NCBI RefSeq assembly: GCF_047948215.1
Contig: NC_134467.1
Coordinates: 38,663,020 to 38,727,019 of the forward strand
Reading direction: 5' to 3'
Origin: Lycorma delicatula
Taxonomy: Eukaryota; Arthropoda; Insecta; Hemiptera; Fulgoridae
Length of the DNA: 64,000 nt
This document shows positions 1 to 60,110 of the stretch, in pieces. Made by a program: the position numbers and the translations under genes. Each line of letters begins with the position of its first letter. Within the stretch, counting starts at the first letter, position 1. A model generated the notes under the pieces. That model was not told the origin of the DNA. It did not search any database and was given only the letters and a program-made list of their open reading frames with translations.

Positions 1-725
1 GATGTTAAAAATAAAATCGCATGTTTATATTATTGTTAGTAAAAAAACCTGTGCAGTGCCTTATAGTGACTATTTGTAAGCTCGTGCTAAAAAATGTATA
101 ACATTTTTTATTCCCAATATTTTTTACCAGTTTTTTTTTAAATTGTAAGAAAATCAATGCACTATCAACGTGAAATGTTTTTCGTAGTTATATCTTATTT
201 GAACATTTTTCTAGTAAAGATTAAAGAACCCAAAAACAAAAATAAAAAATGTGTTTGAAGTCATTTAACTCGGAATCAAGATATAATTTTACTATGGGAA
301 TCATGATTTTTAGAATTGTTGACCTGTTTTGTGTTAAACCAGAAAATTTCATGATTTTTGGTAAGAAATTAATAAATTTTAGTCAAGAACTGTATACAAA
401 TCAGACTGAAATTTCCTACGTTCCTGATCAATTTGAATCGGTGTTCAAAGTCAATCGCTCATTTTGCATATTACAGCAACTTCCTAATAAATATTGCCGG
501 AAAAAAGAAAACAAAACGCTAAGATGAAATAAGTATAATGTTACGATCTGAATGTCACAAACAACTAATAACAATGATAAACGCACAATGTTCTAAAGTA
601 ATCTATGTTCTTGCAACATACCAATAAATACAGTATGGTAAAAAAACTAAATAAAAAAATAAAGCATCCATTTTCACAACAAACACAAAACAAAAACAAA
701 TGAATGACATTTATGTACTACTACT
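1..725. other. AT-rich flank, no gene recognised
   Basis: AT-rich DNA with one 92-codon open frame (249-527, plus). I recognise no domain in it and cannot call it a gene. No repeat signature that I can classify. Confidence 0.4.
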
Positions 726-1893
726 ATTTGGTTTCAGGAAAAGTATAGGGACAAGGGAAGCAATTTTAGGCCTCAGATTAATAGTAGAAGGAAGATTAAA
801 GAAAAACAAACCGACATACTTGGCGTTTATAGACCTAGAAAAGGCATTCGATAACGTAGACTGGAATAAAATGTTCAGCATTTTAAAAAAATTAGGGTTC
901 AAATACAGAGATAGAAGAAATATTGCTAACATGTACAGGATCCAAACAGCAACAGTAACAATTGAAGAACATAAGAAAGAAGCTGTAATAAGAAAGGGAG
1001 TCCGACAAGGATGTTCCCTATCTCCGTAACTTTTTAATCTTTACATGGAACTAGCAGTTAATGATGTTAAAGAACAATTTAGATCCAGAGTAACAATACA
1101 AGGTGAAAAGATAAAGATGCTACAATTTGCTGATGATATAATAATTCTAGCCGAGAATAAAAAGGATTTAGAAGTAACAATGAATAGGATAGATGATGAA
1201 GTCCTACGCAAGAACTATCGCATGAAAATAAACAAGAACAAAACAAAAGTAATGAAATGTAGTAGAAATAACAAAGATGGACCACTGAATGTGAAAATAG
1301 GAGGAGAAAAGATTACGGAGGTAGAAGAATTTTGTTATTTGGGAAGTAAAATTACTAAAGATGGACGAAGCAGGAGCGATATAAAATGCCGAATAGCACA
1401 AGCTAAACAAGCCTTCAGTAAGAAATATAATTTGTTTACATCAAAAATTAATTTAAATGTCAGGAAAAGATTTTTGAAAGTGTATGTTTGGAGTGTCGCT
1501 TTATATGGAAGTGAAACTTGGACGATCGGAGTATCTGAGAAGAAAAGATTAGAAGCTTTTGAAATGCGGTGCTATAGGAGAATGTTAAAAATCAGATGGG
1601 TGGATAAAGTGACAAATGAAGAGGTATTGCGGCAAATAGATGAAGAAAGAAGCATTTGAAAAAATATAGTTAAAAGAAGAGACAGACTTATAGGCCACAT
1701 ACTAAGGCATCCTGGAATAGTCGCTTTAATATTGGAAGGACAGGTAGAAGGGAAAAATTGTGTAGGCAAGCCACTTTTGGAATATGTAAAACAAATTGTT
1801 GGGGATGTAAGATGTAGAAGGTATACTGAAATGAAACGACTAGCACTAGATAGGGAATCTTGGAGAGCTGCATCAGACCAGTCAAATGACTGA
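726..1893 (+). pseudogene. RTE reverse transcriptase fragment
   Basis: Single frame from the RT fingers to the C-terminus. It is interrupted by two in-frame stops (TAA in the motif after GCSLSP, TGA after EERSI) and carries one duplicated Asp codon (IDDEVLRKN). It ends QSND and stop, like the other copy. Endonuclease domain absent. Confidence 0.88.
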
Positions 1894-1909
1894 AGACAAA
1901 AAAAAAATG
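726..1909 (+). mobile_element. 5'-truncated RTE-type LINE (reverse transcriptase part)
   Basis: Nearly identical at the DNA level to 28318-29485 of the longer copy in this window. It starts abruptly inside the RT domain (FRKSIGTREAILGL) and runs through AFDNVDW, GVRQGCSLSP, the catalytic FADD box and the C-terminal region to the same 3' end, tgaagac followed by an A-run. A 9-bp repeat atgtactac at 713-721 and 1910-1918 is a plausible target-site duplication. The frame is broken by TAA at 1027-1029 and TGA at about 1657, so it is dead. Truncation at the 5' end with an A tail is the usual LINE insertion product. Confidence 0.92.
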
Positions 1910-1918
1910 ATGTACTAC

Positions 1919-4085
1919 GCAATGAACATGATTAAATTATCTCTAAAAATACAAAAACATAAATCGTCGTTAACTTCAAAATAATAAGTAATTTTGTTTA
2001 CCAACCAAATATTAATTGAAAAAGTCACTTGCAATTTTAAACAATAACAAACATAAATTTTATCATAAGCAGACTGCCATTTCTGCCAAGAAAATCTAAC
2101 ATGTGATCAGTATAAATATGGTTTTGACAATGACAAGATTTCACCAAATCATCTAAAATGAGATTGACAAAAAATCATAAGTTTGTCTTTTTAATATAAA
2201 AATAAAAATTACAAAAAATCGTCAGGTGGTCTTCAAAGGGTTAAGTCCTAGAAGATTTCCACAAAAAAGAAGGCCAGATTTGATATTTCACATGGCAATT
2301 TACATTGTACTTTTAAATCATTGAACCGGAAATCCTATCGACTACACTTGCATTAAAGATGATTTCCAACAGAGTTGAATTTTAAAAATGGTTTCTAATT
2401 CATTGAGACTATATTGGATTTTCAAAACTATAAATTTTGGATAGATGAAGCTTTCTTCAAACTAAATGATTGTGTTAAATCACCATAATAGGATCTACTG
2501 GACTAATTCAAATTGACGGTTGTAACAGAACACGAGTTATTTTCCTGGTGTAAATATGTGGGCAGGTATTTATTAAAGTGATGGACCCATACTTTTTTAA
2601 CAACATTATAACTGGAAATTCATACCTTGAAATGTTGTAAAATGTACATTGTGAAATATCTATTACAAAATAATCCATTGATTAAGAACATAAATTTAAT
2701 TTGGCAACAGGATGAGTTTCTCCAGATTACAGTATACGGATATGGAAAATCCTCAACAATAGCTTTACTCAAAAAAGATTTTATAAAACAATTCTTTTTT
2801 TTCAAAAACCTAAAAATTTAGAAGATTTAAAGAGAATCATTTAAGTTGAACTTGACGATTTAAATAACAAACGTTTGTACTCTCCAAATGCGAACAGTAT
2901 AACACAATGTTGTGAAAATTATAATGGTGGCAGACATTTTGAGCAGATTTTATAGGTTTTAAAATATCAATAGTAAATAATAGTAAATAATAATAACAAT
3001 AGTAAATAATAAAAACAAAACTTTGAGATTCTATTAATAAACAAATATTCTTTTTTCTTTCTTTCTTAGTAAAGGAACTTTTAGGACACCTATAGATTAA
3101 CTTTTTATATAAATTCTTAAATAAATTATAAATTATATAAGTAAACTGGGAAAATATTCAAAAAATAAGGTTCTTTTTATCTATTATCAAGATAAAAAAA
3201 TTCTAATACAATTTTTTTCTTCATATAAGAAAATAAATTATTAGTTCATAGCAAACGAGCCATTTGAACACCCTGTAAAACTAAAATAATGTGTTTTTAT
3301 TACTACTCTCTTAAATAATAATCTACATTTTAATAAACTAACCTAGAAAAATTCACAAAATTTCCTGTATCTATGTACATTGTAATGATAAAAATCAAGA
3401 GAAAAATCTATTAGCAGTAAATAAAATTTAAAAAAATACATACAACGTAAAATGAAATTAATTGATATAGATGGTTAAACATTACCATAATTTTAATTTT
3501 TATAAGTTTTTTTTTTTGTTATACATCATTGTTTTTAATTTTACATGTTCTAAGTAAACATTTACTTATTTGCAAACTATTTCTGTACTTATCTTGCATT
3601 ATATTTTGGAGTATTTATTAATCAAAAACTTCCTCCAACTATTTTACCTCTCTAAAAACTGATTTCTACATCAGCCTTTTTTTAGAAACAATTGATATTT
3701 AAAAGAAAAAATAAATTAATTAACAAATATGATGTATCACAAATTTATATATATATATTACATGGTACACACCTTGACTATTTATATGCTGATAGCCTAA
3801 CTAGCCTCTATTTTTCCGATTCAAAATCATAGAACGAAATTTGATTAAAAAATACAGGCTTTTAAAATTTCCCAAGCTGTTTAAGTCCAACTATCAATTT
3901 TTTTTTTGTAGTGTTAGTACACTAGTCCCTAACTAACATCTGCTTACAGAATAAGAGAACCATAATGGATGCTTAGTTTGTTAGCTGTCAAAAGGTTATA
4001 CATGTTTCGGTATGGTCGGTAACTAGTGGAAAAAAATGGAACAAAAAATTTATATTAAATTTTGCTTTAAGAATGGAATAAACTG
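1919..4085. other. AT-rich intergenic DNA, nothing identified
   Basis: Rich in homopolymers and simple AT runs, including a short (AT) tract near 3750. Two overlapping antiparallel open frames near 2620-2820 are chance products of AT-rich DNA. No conserved protein or RNA recognised. Confidence 0.4.
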
Positions 4086-4089
4086 CACA

Positions 4090-4760
4090 TTGCATTAAAG
4101 TGTTGAATGTTGCTTTTGGAAAACCTTCTAAGAATAAAACAAGCATTTACAAGTGGTACAAATGTTCCCAAGAGGGCTGTGAAAATGTTGAAAATGAAAA
4201 GTGCCCTGAACGTCCCAGCAAATCAACAACCAACAATAACATCGAAAAAGTGAAAAAAATGATTAAAGACAACTGCCGAATTACTACCACTAGAGTCAAT
4301 AAGGATTACCTATGAATTCTATGATGTTTACGAGAAGAAATCCGAAGAAAAAGCCCAGATTTGGAACAAAAGAATTCATGGCAATTGCACCACAATAATA
4401 CACCAGCTTACACTTCATTGCCTTATTCATTAATTTTTTGGCAATAAACAACACTGTTATGAAGCATCAGCCTCTGTATTCACCAGACATAGCTCTCTGT
4501 GACTTCTTCCTATTTCCCAAGCTGAAAGAACCATGAAAGATGACACTTTACCAACATTGAAGAGATAAAAGACAATCGCAGAAGGAGCTAAACACCATAC
4601 CAGAAATTGCATTCCAGAGGAGCTCCAAAGATTGGAAAAAGTACAAATGACATTTTACCAACACTGACAAGATAAAATATAGAATCGCTGAAGGAGCTTA
4701 ACACCATACCAGAAATTGCATTCCAGAGGAGCTCCAAAGATTGGAAAAATCACAAATGAT
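4090..4760 (+). mobile_element. mariner relic with internal deletion
   Basis: The plus-strand peptide at 4100-4315 (YKWYKCSQEGCENVENEKCP, then ERPSKST) matches the helix-turn-helix region of mariner transposases. After a large deletion, C-terminal catalytic text follows out of frame at about 4360-4530 (NNTPAYTS, then LSVTSSYFPS resembling LAPCDFFLFPKLK). The end carries a 107-bp tandem duplication. No terminal repeats found. Confidence 0.7.
4541..4754. repeat. 107-bp tandem duplication inside mariner relic
   Basis: The segment starting tgacactttaccaacatt at 4541 recurs with about 90% identity starting at 4648. Both units contain ccagaaattgcattccagag. A third copy may begin at about 4755 (acaaatgatt). 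Confidence 0.85.
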
Positions 4761-5204
4761 TATATCATTAAACGTATTATATATTAAACATACTATACAA
4801 AGGAGTACTTTGCAGGTGACAAAATCAATATTGATGATTAATTAACGATTTTTTGAGAAAAAATAAAATTCTGCGTATTTTTTTTATAAAACCTTATATG
4901 TTTAAAATTTTATGGAATCAAAAAGTTATATAATATGGCCATCAATAATTAATTTTAAATGAAAGGAAATTGAAATTATGTTAACAAAATACTTTATAAA
5001 ATTCATTTTACAGTGCTATAATGAGTTATGTATATTGTATGCTTTTGTATGTTTATATATTACATGTTTGTGATCATCCAGCCATGTTTTATTAATTTTA
5101 TAATTTTTAGCGAAAGAAAAATCCCTAAATATGAATATTTACTTCTGTTATTCCCCCATTGTTTATATTGCAATCTGTTCAATTAATGAACAATAAGCAA
5201 CTCC

Positions 5205-5455
5205 CCGTGGCACAATGTGATGATGATGTTATGTATGACATGCAAGCGAGGTGTAGTCTTGTATAAACTCCGGCCAACTATTCCCAAGACATGTGGTCAA
5301 TTGAATCCCAACCACCAAAATACACTGTATCCAGTATCTAGTATTCAAATCTTGATTTTTGAACCTCAGAACCTTCGACTTCGAAAATCAGTTATTAAAT
5401 AACTGATTTGCGACGATGAGTTAAACCTCTACACTTACCCAATGGGCTAGTTCTT
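5205..5455 (-). mobile_element. tRNA-derived SINE, diverged copy
   Basis: Minus-strand copy of the SINE family seen at 13285-13573. It shares the body around gaatcccaaccaccaaaata, cagtatctagtattcaaatc and the tRNA-like head ending acccaatgggctag. It is more diverged than the 13.3, 21.7 and 23.8 kb copies. Confidence 0.75.
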
Positions 5456-6059
5456 AATCTAAGGAAGAAATTTAACACCAAATTAAATGAATAATATGAT
5501 AGAATATGGGATGGAATGAAGCAGATTCATGATAACAGGAAAAAATTAAAATCTTAATTTTTAAACATTGGCGGTGTTGATAAGGGATTGTAAAAAAAAA
5601 ATAACATTAGAGTAAGCCAATATAAAGCAGCATTTGAAATAACAGCTAATGTTTGTGTAAGAGGTTCTGAATTGAAATAGAGTACAAAAATGACATCAAT
5701 TAAAGAATCTGAATGTTTAAGGTGAATCAGAGGTTTAATTTTGAAAGTTTAGGTCAAAATTTTAGAAAAAATTAAAAGAAATGATAAATTCTATTGAATT
5801 TTACAGCACTGTTGAGATTCATTTCTTATGAAAATTTCTCCTAAAACATCTTTTTGTTCAAGTGTTCAGAATGATTATAAACTATTTTTAATTTTTGTTA
5901 AATTTTTAAAATTTTGTGAAAGAAGACCAAAAATGAAAAAAAATTTGATCTAATGAAATTAAAGCTCTGTTATTTAAAGATAACATTATGATATTTGAAA
6001 TTATGTAAAAATAATCCTCCACTTCATTGATTCAATTTGCATCTAGTTGTCTGTTATTG
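5456..6059. other. No feature recognised
   Basis: AT-rich intergenic DNA. No open frame with recognisable similarity and no clear repeat. Confidence 0.4.
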
Positions 6060-6590
6060 TTGGGAAATATCTGGATGTGGCAGTGTCTAACAATTTAATC
6101 ATGACAAGATTAATCTTGCCCATTTTAAAGAATGCGAATCAGTTGCATTCAAGAAGAGAACCGGAAGACTGGCCATTTTGATTGATGCTAAACTGATTGA
6201 GGTTAAGTATGTGATGCAGCATTCATGTGCAAGAAGTGTATGAAACCATGCATTTCTTGCACAAGTTTTTTGGCGAGTGTATTATCTCTAAGGAATTATG
6301 GACCCCATCTTTACTTGATTTGATGTCCCTAGATTTCTTCCTGTGGGATTATCTTAAAGGAAAGGTTTATAAAAACAAGCCACATACACTGGAGGAACTA
6401 AAGATAAACATAACGCAGATTAACAAAATCAGTATACATTTGCTCCACAAAGTGGCCTCAAATGTGGTAAAAAGAGTTTGTACAAGTATTACTGAACACA
6501 GTAGAAATTTTGAAATATGTTGTAAAATCTTTATTTATTATTTCTTATCTTATTTTTTTTATTACTTTGATGTGCATGACTTTTAGATCT
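6060..6590 (+). mobile_element. IS630/Tc1-mariner-type transposase relic (C-terminal part)
   Basis: The open frame 6227-6586 encodes FLHKFFGECIISKELWTP, DFFLWDYLKGKVYKNKPHTL and ASNVVKRVCTSI. This corresponds to the last third of DDE transposases with FLQEFFGDRIIS, PRSPDLTP.DFFLWGYLK and LEELK motifs. The closest relative in the window is the element at 49820-51132. The PPRSPDLTP motif is degraded (TPSLLDLMS). N-terminal and first catalytic parts are missing. Confidence 0.8.
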
Positions 6591-6599
6591 CTCTGTATA

Positions 6600-7245
6600 A
6601 CATAATGAAAAATAAACATAATAATCTGTATATTATTGAATGGAAACAACAGATAGAGTAAAACAATAATTCCCAATAATGAAACGTTAATATGATGGTA
6701 TTTAAGTGTTTTGCACACATATGAGTAAACGGTGCAATAATTTAATGACCTACTAAAGATCAATAACTCAAATTTTTCAAGTGGTGAGGAAATAAATGTC
6801 AAATAAAAATTAAATCAAAGCTTTAATTTAGTTAGCAGAATTTTTTTCACCTCTTAATTGAAGTTTAGTGCATGAATATTAATCTTTTAATATTCATGCT
6901 TTGTATTCAAATTAAGTTGAATACAGTTAATTTGAATACAGTTTTAGTTAATAAAAAATATCACTATTAATATGCCTCTGACAACCTTAAAACGGTTAAG
7001 GGTTAAGCTGCCACCTTGAAACAGTTTATGAAATATGGCATTGTCTGAACGCTCAGGTATTCATAGTAATATTGTTTTTTTGTTTTTTTTTAAATTCTTA
7101 CTGTGCATAAAGTGATGATACTTTAAATGTCTTAAGATATATTAAACTGGTAATAGTTTAATTTTTATAAATGGAAAATATGTGTAATTTTCTTAATTTC
7201 TATTTATTTTCATTTATATACTAAAGCATTTTAAAACAATGTTTT
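6600..7245. other. No feature recognised
   Basis: AT-rich spacer between transposon relics. A short inverted pair (tattaatcttttaatattca region near 6875) is visible, but nothing that can be named. Confidence 0.35.
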
Positions 7246-8290
7246 AACATGTTGAATGCCACGGCTGCCACTTGGTGCCACTAGGCAGTTATATCAGGGG
7301 CCATCAGTGCCATACAGCCTATGTAGAAGTCATATGGAATGCATTTTACTTTTTTTGGCCTTTCAGTTCAGCTGTTAACCTTTATGTGGTGTATTACTTG
7401 AATACTTAGTATTATCAAGGTTTTTCCATTATTTTTATAATGATTGATGGTGAAATCCCAGCTCCATCATGAGTCAAAGAATCGGAACTTTCTGCAGAAG
7501 AATTAAAACATATTTTGAAAAATGATAGTATGAAGAGCGAATTGAATGCCAAAAGTGACTCTAATATATGAATATTTAGATGACAAAGATTATAGTGAAA
7601 ATGATTTTGGTGAAGACAAAATTCTTACTAATACTCAACTGTGGAAACTACATACAGAAAAAAAACTGAAACCAATGATGTGATATTTAGATAACTGAAA
7701 ATGACACTGATACAAATATATCTGTACCAAAAAGCACTTGATGAATACGAAAGTGGCGAGTAATCTTGTGCGGTGACCAATCCACCAGAATAAAAAAAAT
7801 TTATATTGTTGAAAATCTTGGTCTTGTATTCCCATTCCAATTAACAGTATGCCAATTAACTATTTTCAACTACTAGCTGATGATAAGTTTTTTAACCTTG
7901 ACTGTGAGTGAAACAAATAACTATGCAGAAGTCTTAGAACAAACGTTAATCACCCTAAATCTCATTTTTCATGGTAACCTATAACAAAAGATGAATTTCA
8001 CGTGTTTTTTGAATTTGTTTTATACATGGGAACATTAAAATGAAAAGAATAAAAAATGATGGGTGTACCCATTTTTAATATGCCAGATTTTTTTTTAATA
8101 TGGGTGTGAATAGATTTACAGTAATTATGAGAGCTCTTCATTTTTGTAACAATGAACAAGAAGCAGGTAATTGTATTCATAAGATACAACCTTTAATTAA
8201 TTCTTTTTTAATGAAAAAATGACTAATTTGTACTATCCTAAAAAGGAATTATGTATATATGAGTAGGATTTTGTGGCATGGGCACCTAAT
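7246..8290 (+). mobile_element. piggyBac-type transposon relic
   Basis: Translating across stops and small frameshifts gives piggyBac transposase signatures in order. Around 7860-7960: NYFQLLADDKFFNL and RTNVNHPKSHFSW. At 7985-8060: PITKDEFHVFFEFVLYMGTL. At 8065-8200: IFNMPDFF, then N.FTVIM.ALHF.NNEQ. At 8240-8285: L.MSRILWHGHL, equivalent to the ESM..W.GR.. segment. It is heavily mutated with no long open frame. The start is approximate: gttgaatgccacggctgcca at 7252 resembles piggyBac subterminal sequence, but that is weaker. Confidence 0.7.
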
Positions 8291-8797
8291 TTTTTGACAG
8301 TATATTAAAATTAAAAATGTATTAGATAAGTAGTACTTTAACACCAATAAAAATTGTCATAATTAAGCAATTAATTATATTACACATAAATTAACACTGA
8401 TTGCTATGAGAACCATTAAATCCAGTCAACACCAAATGATGTATGTGGTCATACAGAACATGCATTCATTCAGAAGGTCAATGGCGCCAAGAGAGGTGTC
8501 GTACACATATATGGCTTTATAAATGATATTAGCATAAAAATGTTAGTACAACCTCCTGTTTATCCAAATTATTATTACTACTAAAACAATCAAAAGTCTT
8601 GTTTTCAGAAAAATTTTGTCAGATCAAGTGGCACTCAACATGTCAATAATCTGAGCTACAGCATAAGCTGTACATACATAATAAGCTGATCACAGAACAA
8701 CCCCAATGTAACACACATAAGATTATAATCCAAGTAAAAGGATGACTCCGAAAAAAGTACTGTTATCAAATATAAAAAACTTTTCTACTTTTTAGTA
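8291..8797. other. No feature recognised
   Basis: About 500 bp between the piggyBac relic and the next mariner. No similarity that I can name. Confidence 0.35.
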
Positions 8798-10091
8798 CAC
8801 AGTAGGTCTGAAAAAAGTTCCCGAACTAAGTTTCTGTAGTCAATACAAGTAGTGCCATCTCTTGGACAAATAAGGAACTATGTAGTATGATTTCTGACAA
8901 GTGTATACAAAATTTCATCACTTTTCATCATTCCAGTCTCGAGTTATATTTGGTCATGTATGTTAAGTTCATGTGACCTTGTGCAAGCTTGCAACATGGA
9001 ACAGAGAAGCGTGTTAAAATTTTGACTTTGACTAAAAACCTTTCGTTGAAACTTATTCTATGATGCAGCAACCATTAGATGATGAAGCCATATCTTGTAC
9101 TACAACATACATGTGGTGGAAGCAATTTAAAGATGGTAGAGAGTCATTGGATGATGACGAATGAAGCAGGAGGCCATCATCACCTGAAAACGTTCACGAT
9201 GAAAACGTTACGAAAATTTACGTGCTCCTGCTCAAAACAACCTCTTCTTACACTTCAGGCCATAGCAGAAGAGCTAAACATCAGTAAAGACGCAGTACAT
9301 ACAATTCTAACAGAAAAAATGAACCGCCGAAAGGTGTGCTCTTGTTTTGTTTCACACTTCTTGACCGAAAAACAAAAACAGGTGCGTCTTTCTTGTGCTC
9401 AAGACTTCATTGAAACTGCCGGTAGCGACCAGAATTTTTTGAAAGCAATTGTAACCGAGGATGAAAGCTGGTGTTTCATGTATGATGATCTGCAAATGAA
9501 GCGTCAATCTCGTGCTTGGTTGAGTCTTGGAGCACAAAGACTGATAAAAGTCAGGCAGCAAAAATCAATAATGAAAACTATGCTGACTGCATTCTTTGAC
9601 TCAAAGGGCCTGATTCATCATGAATTTGTTCTAACTGATCAAAACGTGAATTCTAAATTCTATTTGGCAGTAATGAAATCCCTGATGCGTCACATTTGTC
9701 GACTCCAGCCCAAGAACCAGATCCGGGCAGTTGGATTCTCTAGCACAATGCCCCGGCATATATGACAACAGTTGTAGCATGTTATTACGCTGCAAATCAA
9801 ATCACCGTCTTATCCCACCTGACTTGGCTCCAGCCAAGTCTATTCCCAAAACTAAAGTTGAAGATGAAAGGCTGCTTTTTCAATGACATTCTGGATATCC
9901 AAAGGGCTTGCACCAAGCAGTTGAAAGCGAGCCCATAAAGTGATTTCTACAGAACATTTGATGGGCTCAACCGGCGCTGCAACGAGTGTATAACTAGAGA
10001 AGGGTTCTATGTAGAGGGCTGATATGAGTAAATTTGTTTACCTTTAAATCGGTATTTTTATTTAATTCGGGAACTTTTCAGACATACTGTG
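8798..10091 (+). mobile_element. mariner element with terminal inverted repeats
   Basis: The left end cacagtaggtctgaaaaaag and the right end (reverse complement cacagtatgtctgaaaagtt) form inverted repeats of about 30 bp. They are flanked by TA at 8796-8797 and 10092-10093, the mariner target duplication. At 1294 bp it has the length of a full mariner. The transposase inside is broken. Confidence 0.93.
8996..10050 (+). pseudogene. mariner transposase, inactivated
   Basis: Starts MEQRSVLKF at 8996, then loses frame. The longest open stretch (9079-9765) carries the second helix-turn-helix (IAEELNISKDAVHTILTE) and the first catalytic block (VTEDESWCFMYD). Later text has lost frame again (PPDLAPAKSIPK, then CNECITREGFYVEG). 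Multiple stops near the start and small indels make it non-functional. The family is a 340-350 residue cut-and-paste DDD transposase. Confidence 0.88.
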
Positions 10092-10093
10092 TA

Positions 10094-11694
10094 AATATAT
10101 AAAAACTCATTTCAAATACATAAATGTATTTGGTAACAAATTGAAGAAAAATAATAAACACAGTAATACACTTAGCTCTGTGAAATATACGTAACTGTAA
10201 AAAATAAAAATATGAACTCCAAGCAAACAAAAATAGCTTCCTATTATTTCAGATAACCATCCTAAATCTAAGTGTTAAATTATATACATTCAGATGTGTT
10301 GTGTTAATGTAGTAATACGTTCTAATAAAGTAGTACTGCATATTACTTTACGGTATTCTGAATTCAAATCAGTTACTGTAGTAATGTATTTTCAATTAGG
10401 CTAATTGGTAGAGTGCTTATAAACTATAATTATCGCAGTTTACCATTTGGAAAAAAAAAAGAAATCCAGCTACAAAAATATAAAAACTGTTCAATACTTA
10501 CTCAGTATTTATTTTTATTTTTTTTCACAATATTCCAATTTTTAACATTCAATAATATTTTAATAGTGTTACAATATTAACTCAAGTGGCATTATTTTTT
10601 TCATTTACCATTTTATCTTCAAAATAACATGATTAGCCTGTAATGCAGGTATAACAGTTGTCTCTGGATGGGTACATTATAGCAGAGGTTGTACGGTGTT
10701 TTTATATATTTATACTGTTTACATAAATTAAAAAAGAAAAAAATAGTTAATAAACTTTTTTATTAATTAGTAAATTCCCTGATTAAGATATACTTTTTTT
10801 CTGATAAAAACTATTAAATATTTTATTAAAATAGATAAATAAATTGACTCATGTTATTAATAATTTTAAAAAAAACCAACGAAGTATATAAAAATTTATT
10901 TTTGCTAATAATGCAAATAATAAAAGTAAAGACCCAAAAATTAAAAATCAATGAACTGGTTAACCCTGTTTGAATTTTTTTAAATACTTTTATTTAATTT
11001 GTTAATATGCACATTTTATAAAAACTGCAGTAACTTTTTACATTCCTGCCCATACAAAACAGTTCAATTTTATAAGTAGAAACCATCAATCTAACATTTT
11101 TTTAATTATTTTTTTATCACTGATGGTTTCTACTTAAAAAGATTAAATTATACTTTCACAAGCATTAAACTAAAGAATGATAATAAAAAATAAATTCTAA
11201 AAACTGAAATCCTAAATAAATTATACTTCTACATACGTATTTATTTATTTATAAAAGCTGCTGTTTAAACGATTCATAATTTTAAAAAAATAAATAATAA
11301 CATAAAAATACAGAGGTATTTTTTCTAAACAATCCATAAATGCTATAATGTTTTAATAATAAAGCATACATTTATATAGAGTAACGTAACAGACGATCTT
11401 AAATATATACAAAAATAGCTAATTTTTAATTAATCCAAATTAACCTATTCTACATAAACAATTATAATATAATTTCACATTATGCAAAGCAATTTTTTGT
11501 AATACAATTAAAGCTATATAAATACATAAATTATTATTATTACATAAATACACAATAATAACACTAAAATATAATACAAGCACACATTTACACATTGATT
11601 TAATTTTTCTTAGAGGCTACAAATTTATGCAAAAAATCACTAACGTAATTATTTTTTGTGTATGTAAATTATTGCATATATATATTTATAGCTG
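10094..11694 (-). other. Ack 3' UTR and flank, no other gene
   Basis: AT-rich with many possible AATAAA signals on the minus strand. The Ack 3' UTR must occupy the right part, but its end cannot be fixed from sequence. The segment ggctaattggtagagtgctt at 10396 looks like the A-box half of a tRNA-derived repeat without a matching B box. Confidence 0.45.
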
Positions 11695-59161
<47,467 letters not shown>

Positions 59162-59599
59162 CTTCATGAAAAAAAATTACATAACATAAACAACAACATA
59201 ACATAAACAAAGTATAATTATAGTAATAAAAAAGTAATTGTTAGCAATTAGTACAACTAAATAATTATTTTGCTACGATTAAGTAAGTATTTATCTTTTT
59301 TATATATAAAATAAAAAAGTTAAAAAAAAGGTTCTAAATTCATACAAATACCGTACGATTCAAAAAAGATTTCACAACTTTAAACGCATATAAAAAATTT
59401 ACTGATATAAGTTACAAATTCGGCTGAAGTTTCATTTTATAACAAAACACATCAAGTTTGACTCACATAGTACATTAGTGCCAAATTCGACCACCAGTGC
59501 TGTCACTGGTATTGTTAAAAATGTATACATTTACTGGTGTTGAACGTGCTTGCTGTATGTTACTTTCATGATTTGTAGTCAGCAACAGTTCAACATAAT

Positions 59600-60110
59600 T
59601 TACATAGACTGTACAGTAAGAAACCTCCTAGAAGTAATGCAATTTACTCTTGCCGCCAAACCTTAGTCGAGATAGTACAGCCTTCTTCCAGATTGATTGC
59701 CTACTCTTCTTCAAGGAGGCAAACGTAAATTGTATCGTTTATCTGGACACGCTTCAAAATTTTGTAATTCCTCAATTAGACAATGAAGACGAAGTAGGAC
59801 ACCCCATTACTATCAGTAAGATGGGGAACCACCTCACTACTGCCTAAATGTCCAAGATTTTCTTGATACTCAACTCCCAGGTCGGTGGGTTGGTTGTGAA
59901 GGTCTGACTGCATGACCACCTTGTTCCCCAGATTTTGACCCAGCTAGATTTTTTCTTGCAGTTTCATTAAAGATCAAGTTTTTATGTACTGCCTTTGCCT
60001 GCTGATCTTGTTGGACTAGGATTTTAAATTAACGTTGCAGCTGCTGAGGTAATGCCCGACTTGCTGGCTAAGTCTGGAATGAAATCGACTTCAGGTAAGA
60101 TGCATGTTGC
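59600..60110 (+). mobile_element. IS630/Tc1-type transposase relic
   Basis: Reads FQIDCLLFFKEANVNCIVYLDTLQNFVIPQLDNE (only partly in frame; positions 59690-59790), then GEPPHYCLNVQDFLDTQLPG, RWVGCEG and PPCSPDFDPARFFL. This follows the …FFAE.TVNGIVYLDML…FPQL…QDGAPPH…FPGRWIGR…PPRSPDLTP.DFFLW pattern. C-terminal remains to about 60110. No termini found. Confidence 0.75.

Noticed and set aside
249..527. 92-codon plus-strand open frame
   Set aside because: No recognisable domain, no splice context, surrounding AT-rich DNA; chance open frame is as likely.
2620..2821. Overlapping antiparallel open frames of about 60 codons
   Set aside because: Low-complexity, Lys/Phe-rich peptides expected by chance in AT-rich sequence.
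5217..5402. 61-codon open frame
   Set aside because: Lies entirely within a tRNA-derived SINE copy in antisense; not a gene.
10396..10450. tRNA gene
   Set aside because: Only an A-box-like piece (aattggtagagtgct) is present; no B box or acceptor stem pairing.
59162..59167. ATG two codons upstream of the SAM exon as the Ack start
   Set aside because: It would begin the protein in the middle of the SAM domain. The T-rich tract ending in AG directly before 59161 fits a splice acceptor better.
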